Positions 38,569 through 46,127 of a stretch of 64,000 nt of DNA are shown piece by piece. The notes under the pieces were generated by a model. The model searched no databases, was not told where the DNA came from, and saw only the letters and a list, made by a program, of their open reading frames with translations. The stretch covers positions 806,001-870,000 of the forward strand of contig CANMIS010000001.1 in NCBI GenBank assembly GCA_947498065.1. Reading direction: 5' to 3'. The stretch's first letter is position 1. The number at the start of each line of letters is the position of its first letter. This DNA comes from an uncultured Erythrobacter sp. Its GTDB lineage: Bacteria > Pseudomonadota > Alphaproteobacteria > Sphingomonadales > Sphingomonadaceae. Made by a program: the position numbers and the translations under genes.

Positions 38569-38623
38569 GCACGCTTGGAACGGCTGGAACACAGTACAGA
38601 GGCGAAAAAGCAATCGATCACAG
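38569..38623 (-). repeat. Dispersed 55-bp repeat, copy B
   Basis: The reverse complement of this stretch shares three blocks of 12-13 identical bases, in order, with 19942-19996, and most of the bases between. It starts 22 bases after the glutamate synthase-like gene. Confidence 0.8.
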
Positions 38624-38693
38624 AGATCGTGATAGATCGGTCTAGTCGATTAAAGATCTGAGGCTCTGGGCTGCGACGTTCGAGTCTTTGTGT

Positions 38694-38837
38694 CGCGCAC
38701 TCACATCCGCGAGCGCGATTTCCTCGACCCTTCCGGGCCTGCGGGCGGCCGTTTTCTTTCGTCCTACCGCTTCGCTGCTTGAGGACGAGCGGACCTTGCG
38801 GTCGACTAGACGCCGACCATGCTCCGCGACCAAGCCA
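38694..38837 (+). repeat. Hairpin-rich repeat family, copy R2
   Basis: Family blocks in order: CACATCCG (38702), GCGATTTCCTCG (38715), CTGCGGGCGG (38739), GGACCTTGCGGTC (38791) and TGCTCCGCGACCAAGCCA (38820-38837). A 30-base insert relative to R1 holds a further hairpin (GTCCTACCGCTTCGCTGCTT region). Confidence 0.8.
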
Positions 38838-39001
38838 GTGGGTATGCGCAGGGACTCTTGGCGTTCGTGCGCAAGCTTCGAATGACCCGGACTTCTTGTG
38901 CGGTGAGCGGATTTCGAGGAAACGCATGGCACCAGCCCTAACGAGCGAGCACTAAGTAGGAAAATTTGCGCTATTTCTATGACTGAGAAACAAGAGCGTC
39001 C

Positions 39002-39424
39002 CTAACACGCATCCTTCCGGAAGCGATGCAATCGCCCATCTTCTCCTTGCATTTCGACCACTGTTTGGTCCCCCTCATGCCTATACCGGACAAAGAAATT
39101 AATCTTCCTACCGGCAACCAGCCTTGTTCCGTCGAGCGAGAGAAGCGGTTCTTTTTCAATAGTAAAATGGTACCAGTTGTTGCCGCCTCCATGTCTTAAG
39201 GCTGTCCCGAATTCCACGCCTCGCTCATTCAAAAGACCGCGTTCATCTATCGAAAAAATATGAAGCCCATTTTTATAGTAGCAACCTGATATATTCGATA
39301 AGATCGCCGAAACTTCATCAGGATCCTCTGTTACAAGGTGAGCTTCCCAACATCCAGAAATCAAGAGAGCACTACATGCGACGAAGAATTTCGCCGGTTT
39401 GTACAGAGAAAGACCTAGTTTCAT
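39002..39424 (-). CDS. Putative lipoprotein, unknown function
   Basis: A 140-residue protein. The signal peptide MKLGLSLYKPAKFFVACSAL leads to a lipobox-like LISGC, with acylation likely at Cys25. The mature part reads SAILSNISGCYYKNGLHIFS, then WYHFTIEKEPLLSLDGTRLV, and has no family I know. Its codons are visibly more A/T-rich than those of its neighbours. It sits between copies R2 and R4 of the repeat family. Both points hint at acquired DNA, without proof. Confidence 0.65.
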   Translation of the reverse strand: MKLGLSLYKPAKFFVACSALLISGCWEAHLVTEDPDEVSAILSNISGCYYKNGLHIFSIDERGLLNERGVEFGTALRHGGGNNWYHFTIEKEPLLSLDGTRLVAGRKINFFVRYRHEGDQTVVEMQGEDGRLHRFRKDAC

Positions 39425-39590
39425 TCTTCGCCTTCTAACCTACTAGCCCCGATTTCATACTGCTCGAGTTCGGGATGATCTTGTGACAGTGGACCTTGTT
39501 ATTCTGGAAACGCAGCTGTGCACAGCAAAACAAGTTCAGAGTAACGCCGGTGGAAACGCAAGACCGTTTGGCGATACGCCCCACCTCACT

Positions 39591-39617
39591 CGTCATCCCG
39601 GACTTGATCCGGGATGA
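39591..39617. repeat. Short REP-like palindrome
   Basis: GTCATCCCGGACTTGATC followed by CGGGATGAC; close relatives occur at 45361-45388 and in shorter form inside rnpB (about 40242-40257). Such palindromes are scattered through many alphaproteobacterial genomes. Confidence 0.85.
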
Positions 39618-39690
39618 CACTCTCGGTCTCATGCGAACTGCTAAGGTTATCCTGAAACGAGTTCAGGATGACGGGTTTTTTGTTCCGCAG

Positions 39691-39794
39691 CACATCCGTG
39701 CTACGATTTCCTCGCGGCTTGCGGACAAGTCCGCGCCGCTGCGGGCGGGGACAAGCCCCTTGCGAGGCCTGCGGCCTCGATCCATTCCAAGCCA
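39691..39794 (+). repeat. Hairpin-rich repeat family, copy R4
   Basis: CACATCCG (39691), CGATTTCCTCG (39704), CGCTGCGGGCGG (39738), CCTTGCGAGG and CCAAGCCA (39787-39794). Internal hairpins include GCGGACAAGTCCGC and GAGGCCTGCGGCCTC. It faces copy R3 head to head across 35 bases. Confidence 0.75.
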
Positions 39795-39829
39795 ATTGGC
39801 ATGCTCCAAGCGTCTTGTCGCGATGTAAC

Positions 39830-39950
39830 TGGCTTGGTTGCGGTGCACGGTCGCGCCAGCGACCGTAAGGGCGCATGCCCGCCCGGAGGGGTGGCCCCGC
39901 AGGGGTCGGGGCCCCGGAGGAAAGCCAAGCGAACGGATGTGAGCGCCGGC
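39830..39950 (-). repeat. Hairpin-rich repeat family, copy R3
   Basis: Inverted relative to R4. Read on the minus strand it goes CTCACATCCG, TTTCCTC, CCCTGCGGG and finally ACCGCAACCAAGCCA. Hairpins include ACGGTCGCGCCAGCGACCGT. It ends about 25 bases from the 3' end of rnpB. Confidence 0.7.
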
Positions 39951-39974
39951 GCTTGAGGCCAAACAAAACAAAAA

Positions 39975-40437
39975 ACATCAGGGGGCCTCATAAGCCGGGT
40001 TCTGTCTCCGCACGCGGTTTCCCCGAAAGGACCAGCCGCGCGGCGGCAACCATTCATCTGGGCTACGGATTGCTCCGCAGCTCAAGCAGCCAACCCGGGT
40101 CTCTCAGAGCGAAGCGCTCCTGCCGCAAAACGGCGCGAGACCCCTATTTGGCCTTGCTCCGGGTGGGGTTTGCCATGCGGGCCGTGTTACCAAAGCCCCG
40201 GTGCGCTTTTACCGCACCCTTTCACCCTTGCCTGTGATACCGGATCAAGTCCGGCATCCATCGGCGGTATACTCTCTGTGGCACTTTCCCTGAACTTCCC
40301 CCGGATTAAGTCCGAGGTCGCTCGGCGGGCGTTACCCGCCACCCTTGCTTCGTGGAGCCCGGACTTTCCTCGCACCTTCAAACCCGCTCATCCTGAGCGT
40401 GCCGATGGAACGCAGCTGCCTTGGCCCCCTGACGAGT
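39975..40437 (-). ncRNA. rnpB: RNase P RNA, bacterial type A
   Basis: The catalytic RNA of RNase P, which trims tRNA 5' leaders. Read on the minus strand it shows GAGGAAAGTCCGGGCTCC near the 5' end, ACAGAGAGTATACCGCCGAT, AGGGTGAAAGGGTGCGGTAA, CACCCGGAGCAAGGCCAAAT then AGGGG, GGCTGCTTGAG, CCCAGATGAATGG and finally ACAGAACCCGGCTTAT. The ends pair (CAGGGGGCC with GGCCCCCTG) as helix P1. A palindrome related to the genomic REP-like repeats occupies P12. The ends are set by P1 and are good to a few bases. Confidence 0.93.
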
Positions 40438-40469
40438 GGCGCTATAGAGAAGCGAGGCCAATAAACAAA

Positions 40470-40503
40470 GGGCCAGCTTTCCTGCGAAAGCCAGCCCCCT
40501 GCG
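40470..40503 (-). terminator. Possible terminator after aqpZ
   Basis: On the minus strand GCTTTC and GAAAGC pair around a 4-base loop, with a further GGC/GCC beyond a small bulge, followed by CCCTTTGTTTATT. It lies about 25 bases past the aqpZ stop and before rnpB. Confidence 0.5.
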
Positions 40504-40527
40504 TGGTATGGTTTGGATGGCTTGGGC

Positions 40528-41250
40528 TTATTCGCCCTCGCCGCCGACGTTCTCAAGGCTATCATCTGGCGAGATCAGGAACTTCCAGATCAATGCGCCA
40601 ATCGCCGCGCCGACCAGCGGTGCGACCCAGAACAGCCACAGCTGACCCACAGCGCCGGTCTCAGCATAGAAGGCAACGCCGGTGGAGCGCGCAGGGTTCA
40701 CCGAGGTGTTGCTGACCGGGATAGAGATCAGGTGGATGAGCGTGAGGCCAAGACCGATCGCAATCGGGGCGAAGCCGGCCGGAGCCCTTGGCGAGGTCGA
40801 TCCCAGAATGATGATCAGGAACATCGCCGTCAAAAGGACCTCTGCGATCAACACCGCGTTCATGGAATAGCCGCCTGGTGACAGCTCACCAAAACCGTTG
40901 GAGGCAAAGCCGCCTGCGCCGCTCCAGTCCGCCGCGCCGCTGGCGATGACGAACAGCATGCCCGATGCGACGAATGCGCCCAGCACTTGCGCCGCCCAAT
41001 AGGGGACCAGTTCGCCCCAGGAAAAACGCCCGCCAACGGCCAGGCCGAGCGAGACAGCAGGGTTGAAGTGGCCGCCCGAAATGCCGCCCACAGCGTAAGC
41101 CATGGTCAAAACGGTCAGACCAAAGGCCAGCGATACGCCGACGAAGCCAATCCCCAATTCAGGATAAGCCGCGGCGAGCACTGCTGAACCGCAGCCTCCG
41201 AACACCAGCCAGAACGTGCCGAAAAATTCGGCGAATAGTTTTCTTGTCAT
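40528..41250 (-). CDS. aqpZ: Aquaporin Z
   Basis: A 240-residue water channel with six helices and the two half-helices marked by [18 protein letters not shown] and [13 protein letters not shown]. The selectivity-filter arginine follows the second NPA, and the small residues around it fit AqpZ rather than a glycerol facilitator. The ATG at 41250 is preferred over a longer frame because of GGGAGGGATC upstream. It gives osmotic water flow. Confidence 0.94.
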   Translation of the reverse strand: MTRKLFAEFFGTFWLVFGGCGSAVLAAAYPELGIGFVGVSLAFGLTVLTMAYAVGGISGGHFNPAVSLGLAVGGRFSWGELVPYWAAQVLGAFVASGMLFVIASGAADWSGAGGFASNGFGELSPGGYSMNAVLIAEVLLTAMFLIIILGSTSPRAPAGFAPIAIGLGLTLIHLISIPVSNTSVNPARSTGVAFYAETGAVGQLWLFWVAPLVGAAIGALIWKFLISPDDSLENVGGEGE

Positions 41251-41393
41251 TATTGATCCCTCCCTCTCATTCACGGCGACCGGAACCGTATGGCCAAGCC
41301 GTTAGGGGAGCAGTCTTAACGCAGTTTTCACCATAGCGCTGGGCTAAGTTGTAAAATTACGTTGCGGCGCGCGCGCGCGGACAGCAATTGGCG

Positions 41394-42140
41394 TTACCGC
41401 GAGACCCCCCGATCCCGGTCGAGTAGCAATTGAAACAGGATCGCGCCGATTTGTCCATCAATGACGCCGTCGATCAGCTCTGGCCGCCAGCGACGCTGAA
41501 ACGCCTCCACCGCCTTGATACCATCGGTGATATCATAGCCATAGCGTTCCAGAGCGAGGTAAAACGCGCCGTCATTGTCGAACGGATCGCCCAGCTCCAG
41601 CTTGTCTGGCTTTGGTAGGGTCAGGCCGTATCGCGCGATCAGATCCCATGGGAACAGCTCGCCCGGATCGATCTTGCGCGCGGGCGCGACGTCGGAATGG
41701 CCGATCACATTGGCGCGCGGGATGTCATATTGCTTCACGATCCGCGCCATCAGCGGCACGAGCGCCTCGATCTGAGCCTCGGAAAACTCGCGGTAGCCAA
41801 GGCCGTGGCCCGGATGGTCAAGCTCGATACCGATGCTGGCCGAGTTCACATCGGTCTCGCCCCGCCAATAGCTCTTGCCCGCGTGCCAGGCGCGCTTTTC
41901 CTCGGGCACCAGCCGCGTGACGACGCCGTCTTCGCTGATCAGATAATGCGCGCTGACGCCCGCTTCTTCGTCGCACAGGCGCTCTATCGCGGCCTCGGCG
42001 CTTTCCATTTCGGTGTAGTGGACGATCAGCATGCTGATCGCCGTTTTGCGGTCATTGAAATTGGGGGAGAGCCGTGTCGCATGGACCAGCTCATCGCCAG
42101 TGCTCGAATGCGGTGTTGGCCCCTGCCCCGGCCCGCCCAT
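41394..42140 (-). CDS. N-acetylmuramoyl-L-alanine amidase, AmpD/AmiD type
   Basis: A 248-residue zinc amidase (Amidase_2) with a C-terminal peptidoglycan-binding-like segment. Zinc ligands can be placed at His in LIVHYTEM and in NVIGHSDVAPARKIDPGELF, and SIGIELDHPGHG is present. The catalytic domain runs to about residue 165; the last part (KAVEAFQRRWRPELIDG) fits a PG-binding domain. No signal peptide is seen, so a cytoplasmic AmpD-like role in muropeptide recycling is possible. It starts 4 bases after chpT. Confidence 0.9.
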   Translation of the reverse strand: MGGPGQGPTPHSSTGDELVHATRLSPNFNDRKTAISMLIVHYTEMESAEAAIERLCDEEAGVSAHYLISEDGVVTRLVPEEKRAWHAGKSYWRGETDVNSASIGIELDHPGHGLGYREFSEAQIEALVPLMARIVKQYDIPRANVIGHSDVAPARKIDPGELFPWDLIARYGLTLPKPDKLELGDPFDNDGAFYLALERYGYDITDGIKAVEAFQRRWRPELIDGVIDGQIGAILFQLLLDRDRGVSR

Positions 42141-42144
42141 GTGC

Positions 42145-42798
42145 TTAGCCGATCATCCCGGCGGGCTGCGGCATCACCGCGCCCATCACCAGAGCATTGT
42201 CATCGAGCTTATATTGCAAGCCGCCGCCGTTTTCCTCGGCCAGCATCGCAATCATATGCGCCGCCGCCGTGCGGCTGGAGAGTTCCGCCGGTTGCAATTC
42301 GCCTTGCAGAGCGCTGCCGATGTTCTCGTCAAACGCGATCCGATTGCCATTCGCGCGGACCACGATCTCGACATTGCCCTCGTGCAATTCTGCGCCAATA
42401 TCCATCGTCCCGCCACGGATCAGCGCATCGAGCGCAATGTGCGCGAGGTTAAGCATCACTTTGACCGCAGGCTTAGGCAGGGTTTTCTCTGTGATTGCCC
42501 AATTGAGCTTCACCTCTTTGGCGTCCGAGGCAAGCGCGGCGATCACATCATGCGCTTCTTCCACCGGCACGGCCTCGCCAAATCCGCCCGCTGCGCCGAA
42601 GGCGAGGCGGAAGAATTTGAGTTTATCCGTGCTGATCTTGGCGCTCTGCTCCAGCAGCTCGACCACCTTCTCGCGCATTTCGGGGTCTTGCTCTTCAGCG
42701 AGCAATTCCAGCCCATTGGCGAGCGCGCCTACTGGGGAGAGCATGTCGTGGCATAGCCGCGAGCACAGCAGGCTCGCGAGGTCAGTTGGCGAAGTCAT
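42145..42798 (-). CDS. chpT: Histidine phosphotransferase ChpT
   Basis: A 217-residue phosphotransferase that passes phosphate from the kinase CckA to CtrA and CpdR, controlling the alphaproteobacterial cell cycle and motility. The phosphoacceptor is His17 in SRLCHDMLSPVGALANGLEL. The C-terminal half is the degenerate ATPase-like domain (RTAAAHMIAMLAEENGGGLQ). It lies between a JAMM protease gene and an amidase gene with 4-9 base gaps, so it is part of a three-gene operon. Confidence 0.93.
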   Translation of the reverse strand: MTSPTDLASLLCSRLCHDMLSPVGALANGLELLAEEQDPEMREKVVELLEQSAKISTDKLKFFRLAFGAAGGFGEAVPVEEAHDVIAALASDAKEVKLNWAITEKTLPKPAVKVMLNLAHIALDALIRGGTMDIGAELHEGNVEIVVRANGNRIAFDENIGSALQGELQPAELSSRTAAAHMIAMLAEENGGGLQYKLDDNALVMGAVMPQPAGMIG

Positions 42799-42807
42799 AT
42801 GAGTGTC

Positions 42808-43233
42808 TTAGCCCTCCAAAGGCTGTCTGCAAAGCAATTCGAAGCCGCCTTCCACCGCGCGGTAAAGGCCAAGAGCCCGCCCGCCCTCACTCAGGCCCGC
42901 TATGGCCCAGATCATTCCATCGCCCGCTGACATGGCGATGTCAGTTTCAGATGGCTGCGCTGGCCCGGTCGGGTGCGAGTGGAAATAGCCCAGAACCTCT
43001 GGGCCATCTCCCGTGCGCGCGGCGCGGTGCGCGTCAATAAGCGCCTGCGGGTCAATTTCGAAATGGGTTTCCGGCGAAGGGTGGACATTGCGCGCTGGAA
43101 TGAACGCGGTGATCTCCTCCGCACCGTTTTGGACGCGTTTGCCGGTCAGGATCCCGCATGCCTCCTGCGGATGCGCATCATGGGCTGCGCGGGCCAGTGC
43201 GCTGACCACATCTCTTGTCACTGGGATCGCCAT
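42808..43233 (-). CDS. JAMM/Mov34 metallopeptidase (M67 family)
   Basis: A 141-residue zinc protease. The JAMM motif HSHPTGPAQPSETD gives His85, His87, Ser95 and Asp98, and Glu24 in QEACGIL is the catalytic glutamate. Bacterial relatives cleave C-terminal tails of ubiquitin-like sulfur carriers such as CysO or ThiS, but no such carrier is in the window. The start is set at 43233 by family fit; the longer frame would run into rluD. The ATG is only 16 bases from that of rluD. Confidence 0.88.
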   Translation of the reverse strand: MAIPVTRDVVSALARAAHDAHPQEACGILTGKRVQNGAEEITAFIPARNVHPSPETHFEIDPQALIDAHRAARTGDGPEVLGYFHSHPTGPAQPSETDIAMSAGDGMIWAIAGLSEGGRALGLYRAVEGGFELLCRQPLEG

Positions 43234-43249
43234 CGCGCATGGCCCTAGC

Positions 43250-44203
43250 ATGAGCGGCGACAAAGTCATCACCGGTACAATTGCGAGCGCGGCGCGGCTT
43301 GATAAAGCGCTGGCCGAGGCGACCGAGCTTTCGCGTGCCCGGGTGCAGGCGTTGATTGCAGAGGGCCGGGTTACGCTGGGCTCTGCGCCCGCTACCTCTC
43401 CCAGTGCCAAGGTGAAAGCAGGGGCCGAGTTCACGATCCACGTCCCCGCCGCGAGCGAAGCGGAGGCTCAGCCGCAGGACATTCCGATTGAGGCGGTGTT
43501 TGAGGACGAGCATCTGATCGTGGTCAACAAGCCTGCCGGAATGGTCGTCCACCCGGCGGCGGGCAATGCGGATGGCACGCTGGTCAATGCTCTGCTGCAC
43601 CATTGCAAAGGCGAGCTATCCGGCATTGGCGGGGTGGCGCGCCCCGGCATCGTCCACCGGATCGATAAGGACACCTCTGGCCTGCTGGTCGTCGCCAAAT
43701 CCGACGCCGCGCATGAGGGCCTGGCCAAGCAGTTTGCGGACCATTCGCTGCACCGCCGCTATATCGCGGTTTGCGCGGGCCATCCGGCGGCAAAAGAGGG
43801 CAAAATTGACGAGCGAATCGGGCGCTCAGACGCCAATCGCAAGAAAATGGCTGTGCTGGACAAGAATTCCTCGCGCGGGAAACACGCGGTTACCCATTAT
43901 ACAGTGCTCGACCAGCTCGAATCGAGCGCGGTGATCGAATGCCGGCTGGAAACCGGCCGGACCCACCAGGTCCGCGTTCACTGTGCATCAATTGGCCATC
44001 CTCTATTAGGAGACCCAACATACGGAAAGACGCCCAAGACGCTGAAATCCCTGCTCACTTCGCTAAAGTTTGCACGCCAAGCGCTGCACGCGGCGGAATT
44101 GGGCTTTCTCCACCCAATTTCGGGCGAAAAACTAAGGTTTCGTGCGGATTTACCGGAGGATATGCGGGAACTAATCGACGAACTGGGGCGTTTTAATCGA
44201 TGA
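43250..44203 (+). CDS. rluD: 23S rRNA pseudouridine synthase RluD
   Basis: A 317-residue pseudouridine synthase. The S4 domain is at about 15-65, and the catalytic domain has HRIDKDTSGLLVVAK with the nucleophile Asp139, LHRRYIAVCAG and TGRTHQVRVHCASIGHPLLG. This is the RluD type, which modifies helix 69 of 23S rRNA. It starts 16 bases from the divergent JAMM gene. rpoH follows after 113 bases. Confidence 0.92.
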   Translation: MSGDKVITGTIASAARLDKALAEATELSRARVQALIAEGRVTLGSAPATSPSAKVKAGAEFTIHVPAASEAEAQPQDIPIEAVFEDEHLIVVNKPAGMVVHPAAGNADGTLVNALLHHCKGELSGIGGVARPGIVHRIDKDTSGLLVVAKSDAAHEGLAKQFADHSLHRRYIAVCAGHPAAKEGKIDERIGRSDANRKKMAVLDKNSSRGKHAVTHYTVLDQLESSAVIECRLETGRTHQVRVHCASIGHPLLGDPTYGKTPKTLKSLLTSLKFARQALHAAELGFLHPISGEKLRFRADLPEDMRELIDELGRFNR

Positions 44204-44316
44204 AAGTTGAAGCAAAACATATCCAATCAACGTATATGTAACCGAGTGACCCGGAAAAACGGATGCTCATCAGAGGTCCTGCAAGGCGGGTTGACGCAAG
44301 AAAGGTTAGGAAAACA

Positions 44317-45219
44317 GTGAGTAAGACAAAAAGTGCAGTCCCGGCCCTGAGCGGCGAGCAAAGCCTCAATCGCTACCTGTCCGAAATCAAGAAATACCCG
44401 GTGCTAACCGCTGAGCAGGAATATATGCTCGCAAAGCGCTATCAAGAACATGAAGACCCTGAGGCAGCAGCTCAGCTGGTGTCGAGCCACCTGCGGCTCG
44501 TGGCGAAGATCGCCATGGGTTACCGCGGCTATGGCCTGCCGGTCAGCGACCTCATTTCAGAGGGCAATGTTGGCCTGATGCAGGGCGTCAAGAAATTCGA
44601 AGCCGATCGCGGCTTCCGCCTCGCGACCTATGCGATGTGGTGGATCAAGGCCTCTATGCAGGAATTTATCCTGCGCAGCTGGTCGCTCGTGAAAATGGGT
44701 ACCACCGCGGCTCAGAAAAAACTGTTCTTCAACCTTCGGCGGATGAAGAAACAGCTCGAGGCCTACGAAGACACCGACCTGTCACCAGAGGACGTGACCA
44801 AGATCGCAACCGATCTCGGCGTGCCGGAGCAGGAAGTCATCAACATGAACCGCCGCATGATGATGGGCGGCGATGGCTCCCTCAACGTGCCGATGCGCAA
44901 TGGCGAAGACGGCTCTGGCGAATGGCAGGATTGGTTGACCGATGATCGTCCTTTGCAGGATGAGATGGTCGCCGATGCTGAGGAAGCCAATGTGCGCCAC
45001 GAAATGCTGGTTGAGGCGATGGACAGCCTGAACGAGCGTGAGCAGCACATTCTGACCGAGCGCCGCTTGACCGAGAAACCGCAGACGCTCGAAGAGCTGA
45101 GCCAGGTTTACGAAGTATCGCGCGAGCGCATCCGCCAGATCGAAGTGCGCGCCTTTGAAAAGCTGCAAAAAGCAATGCAGCGGATCGCAGGTGAGCGTTT
45201 GCTGCCGGGCGTTGCGTAA
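44317..45219 (+). CDS. rpoH: RNA polymerase sigma-32 factor RpoH
   Basis: A 300-residue heat-shock sigma factor. The N-terminus (VPALSGEQSLNRYLSEIKKY) fits alphaproteobacterial RpoH, as do region 2 (LISEGNVGLMQGVKKFE and TYAMWWIKASMQEFILRSWS) and the RpoH box QKKLFFNLRR. Region 4 has a helix-turn-helix (EELSQVYEVSRERIRQIEVR). The GTG at 44317 has TAGGAAAAC just upstream; an ATG at 44263 would add 18 residues unlike the family. It drives clpX, clpP and other chaperone genes in relatives. Confidence 0.94.
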   Translation: MSKTKSAVPALSGEQSLNRYLSEIKKYPVLTAEQEYMLAKRYQEHEDPEAAAQLVSSHLRLVAKIAMGYRGYGLPVSDLISEGNVGLMQGVKKFEADRGFRLATYAMWWIKASMQEFILRSWSLVKMGTTAAQKKLFFNLRRMKKQLEAYEDTDLSPEDVTKIATDLGVPEQEVINMNRRMMMGGDGSLNVPMRNGEDGSGEWQDWLTDDRPLQDEMVADAEEANVRHEMLVEAMDSLNEREQHILTERRLTEKPQTLEELSQVYEVSRERIRQIEVRAFEKLQKAMQRIAGERLLPGVA

Positions 45220-45247
45220 GCCTAAGGTCTGCTAAAAGAACACGAAA

Positions 45248-45274
45248 GGCGGTCCATTGCGGGCCGCCTTTTTT
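45248..45274 (+). terminator. Terminator after rpoH
   Basis: GGCGGTCC (45248-45255) pairs with GGGCCGCC (45261-45268) with one G-T wobble, followed by TTTTTT. It lies 28 bases past the stop. Confidence 0.9.
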
Positions 45275-45289
45275 GTGTCCGCTGCACCC

Positions 45290-45388
45290 GTCATCCCAGC
45301 GAACGCTGGGATCTCAGGCGCATGAAGTGCTGTGATTGCAGAAGCGGCGCTTCACCGCTCTGGATCCCGGATCAAGTCCGGGATGACG
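45290..45388. repeat. Two REP-like palindromes after rpoH
   Basis: ATCCCAGCGAACGCTGGGAT (about 45294-45313) and ATCCCGGATCAAGTCCGGGAT (about 45364-45384). Both end in the GTCATCCC / GGGATGAC-type border shared with 39591-39617. They sit in the gap between rpoH's terminator and the next gene. Confidence 0.8.
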
Positions 45389-45468
45389 TTGGAGGGTTTG
45401 TTTCCAGCGTTTTGTGTTGGGCTACTCCAAAACTCGATGTAGGATCCCACAGAACAGGGGGACACTAA

Positions 45469-46059
45469 GTGACGAAACGATCGATTTGGCGGGTATTGCT
45501 AGTTCTTTGGGTTGCGCTCGCACCCAATGCAGCAACTGCACAAACTCGGGTTGAGAACCCCGGAGACCCCTATGTGCATAAAGCGGTTGGAGTGGAGTTT
45601 CCGCTGCAAATCGAGAAGTATGTTCGGACTGGTGTTGTGGAATACGACCAAGACGGGCGTGATGCGAGCATTGGCTACACCTATGAGGGCATGCCTACGG
45701 AATTCTCACTATATGTTTACCCCTCACGAGGAGAGACATGCATTGGCCAATTCGCAAGCGCAAACGAGGCTATTCGCCAACGTGTCGGCTCAGCTCCCAC
45801 TGAGCAAGACCCTGAACACTCATTTCCTGCTTTTGCCAATCTAGAGCAATATCAAGCACGCTATGATATCGCCGCCGCTTCCTATGGATACGAACACCCG
45901 GACATGGTCTCATACCTGTGGGTTGGGTGCACACCTGGCGATCAATGGATCGTAAAGTATCGCGGATCTTTTCCACTTGAACTCGAGCCAACAGCAGAAG
46001 CTTTGGCAGAAGAGCTATTTGCCAGCATCGACTGGACCCCGCTGATACCCGCGCAATGA
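45469..46059 (+). CDS. Exported protein, unknown function
   Basis: A 196-residue protein with a clear signal peptide (IWRVLLVLWVALAPNAATAQ, cut near residue 25). The mature part reads AVGVEFPLQIEKYVRTGVVE and PTEFSLYVYPSRGETCIGQF, then YLWVGCTPGDQWIVKYRGSF. It has two cysteines that could form a disulfide. No domain is recognised. A GTG start with CAGGGGGACAC upstream is well supported. Its codon use is a little more A/T-rich than that of its neighbours. Confidence 0.75.
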   Translation: MTKRSIWRVLLVLWVALAPNAATAQTRVENPGDPYVHKAVGVEFPLQIEKYVRTGVVEYDQDGRDASIGYTYEGMPTEFSLYVYPSRGETCIGQFASANEAIRQRVGSAPTEQDPEHSFPAFANLEQYQARYDIAAASYGYEHPDMVSYLWVGCTPGDQWIVKYRGSFPLELEPTAEALAEELFASIDWTPLIPAQ

Positions 46060-46127
46060 TCGGTATGCTCCATCAACCATCAAGCCCGGGTTGAGCGCCT
46101 CCCTATCGGCGACGCCCCAAATCCCTT

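Larger units (their letters stand above)
38547..39001. other. 455-bp repeat-containing intergenic region
   Basis: No supported gene. It holds copy B of the 55-bp repeat (38569-38623) and copy R2 of the hairpin family (38694-38837). The remaining sequence shows nothing recognisable. Confidence 0.7.
39425..39974. other. 550-bp repeat-dense intergenic region beside rnpB
   Basis: No supported gene. It holds a CCCGGACTTGATCCGGG palindrome (39598-39614), a second palindrome (CCTGAAACGAGTTCAGG, 39652-39668), and the two oppositely oriented hairpin-family copies R4 and R3. The open frame across it translates repeats and is not a gene. Confidence 0.75.

Noticed and set aside
36582..38927. A 781-codon open frame on the minus strand
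   Set aside because: It lies opposite the glutamate synthase-like gene and the autotransporter end, shows no domain, and runs through both repeat copies B and R2. The plus-strand genes have clear motifs, so this is a shadow of GC-rich codon bias.
38694..39950. Reading the hairpin repeats as integron attC sites
   Set aside because: Size and hairpins are suggestive, but I find no GTTRRRY core or matching RYYYAAC end at the borders and no integrase gene in the window.
39586..39978. Open frame of 130 codons on the minus strand ending near rnpB
   Set aside because: The product is a translation of the two hairpin-family copies and of the REP-like palindromes (VIPDQVRDDE-type ends). Such proteins are frequent false annotations in sphingomonads.
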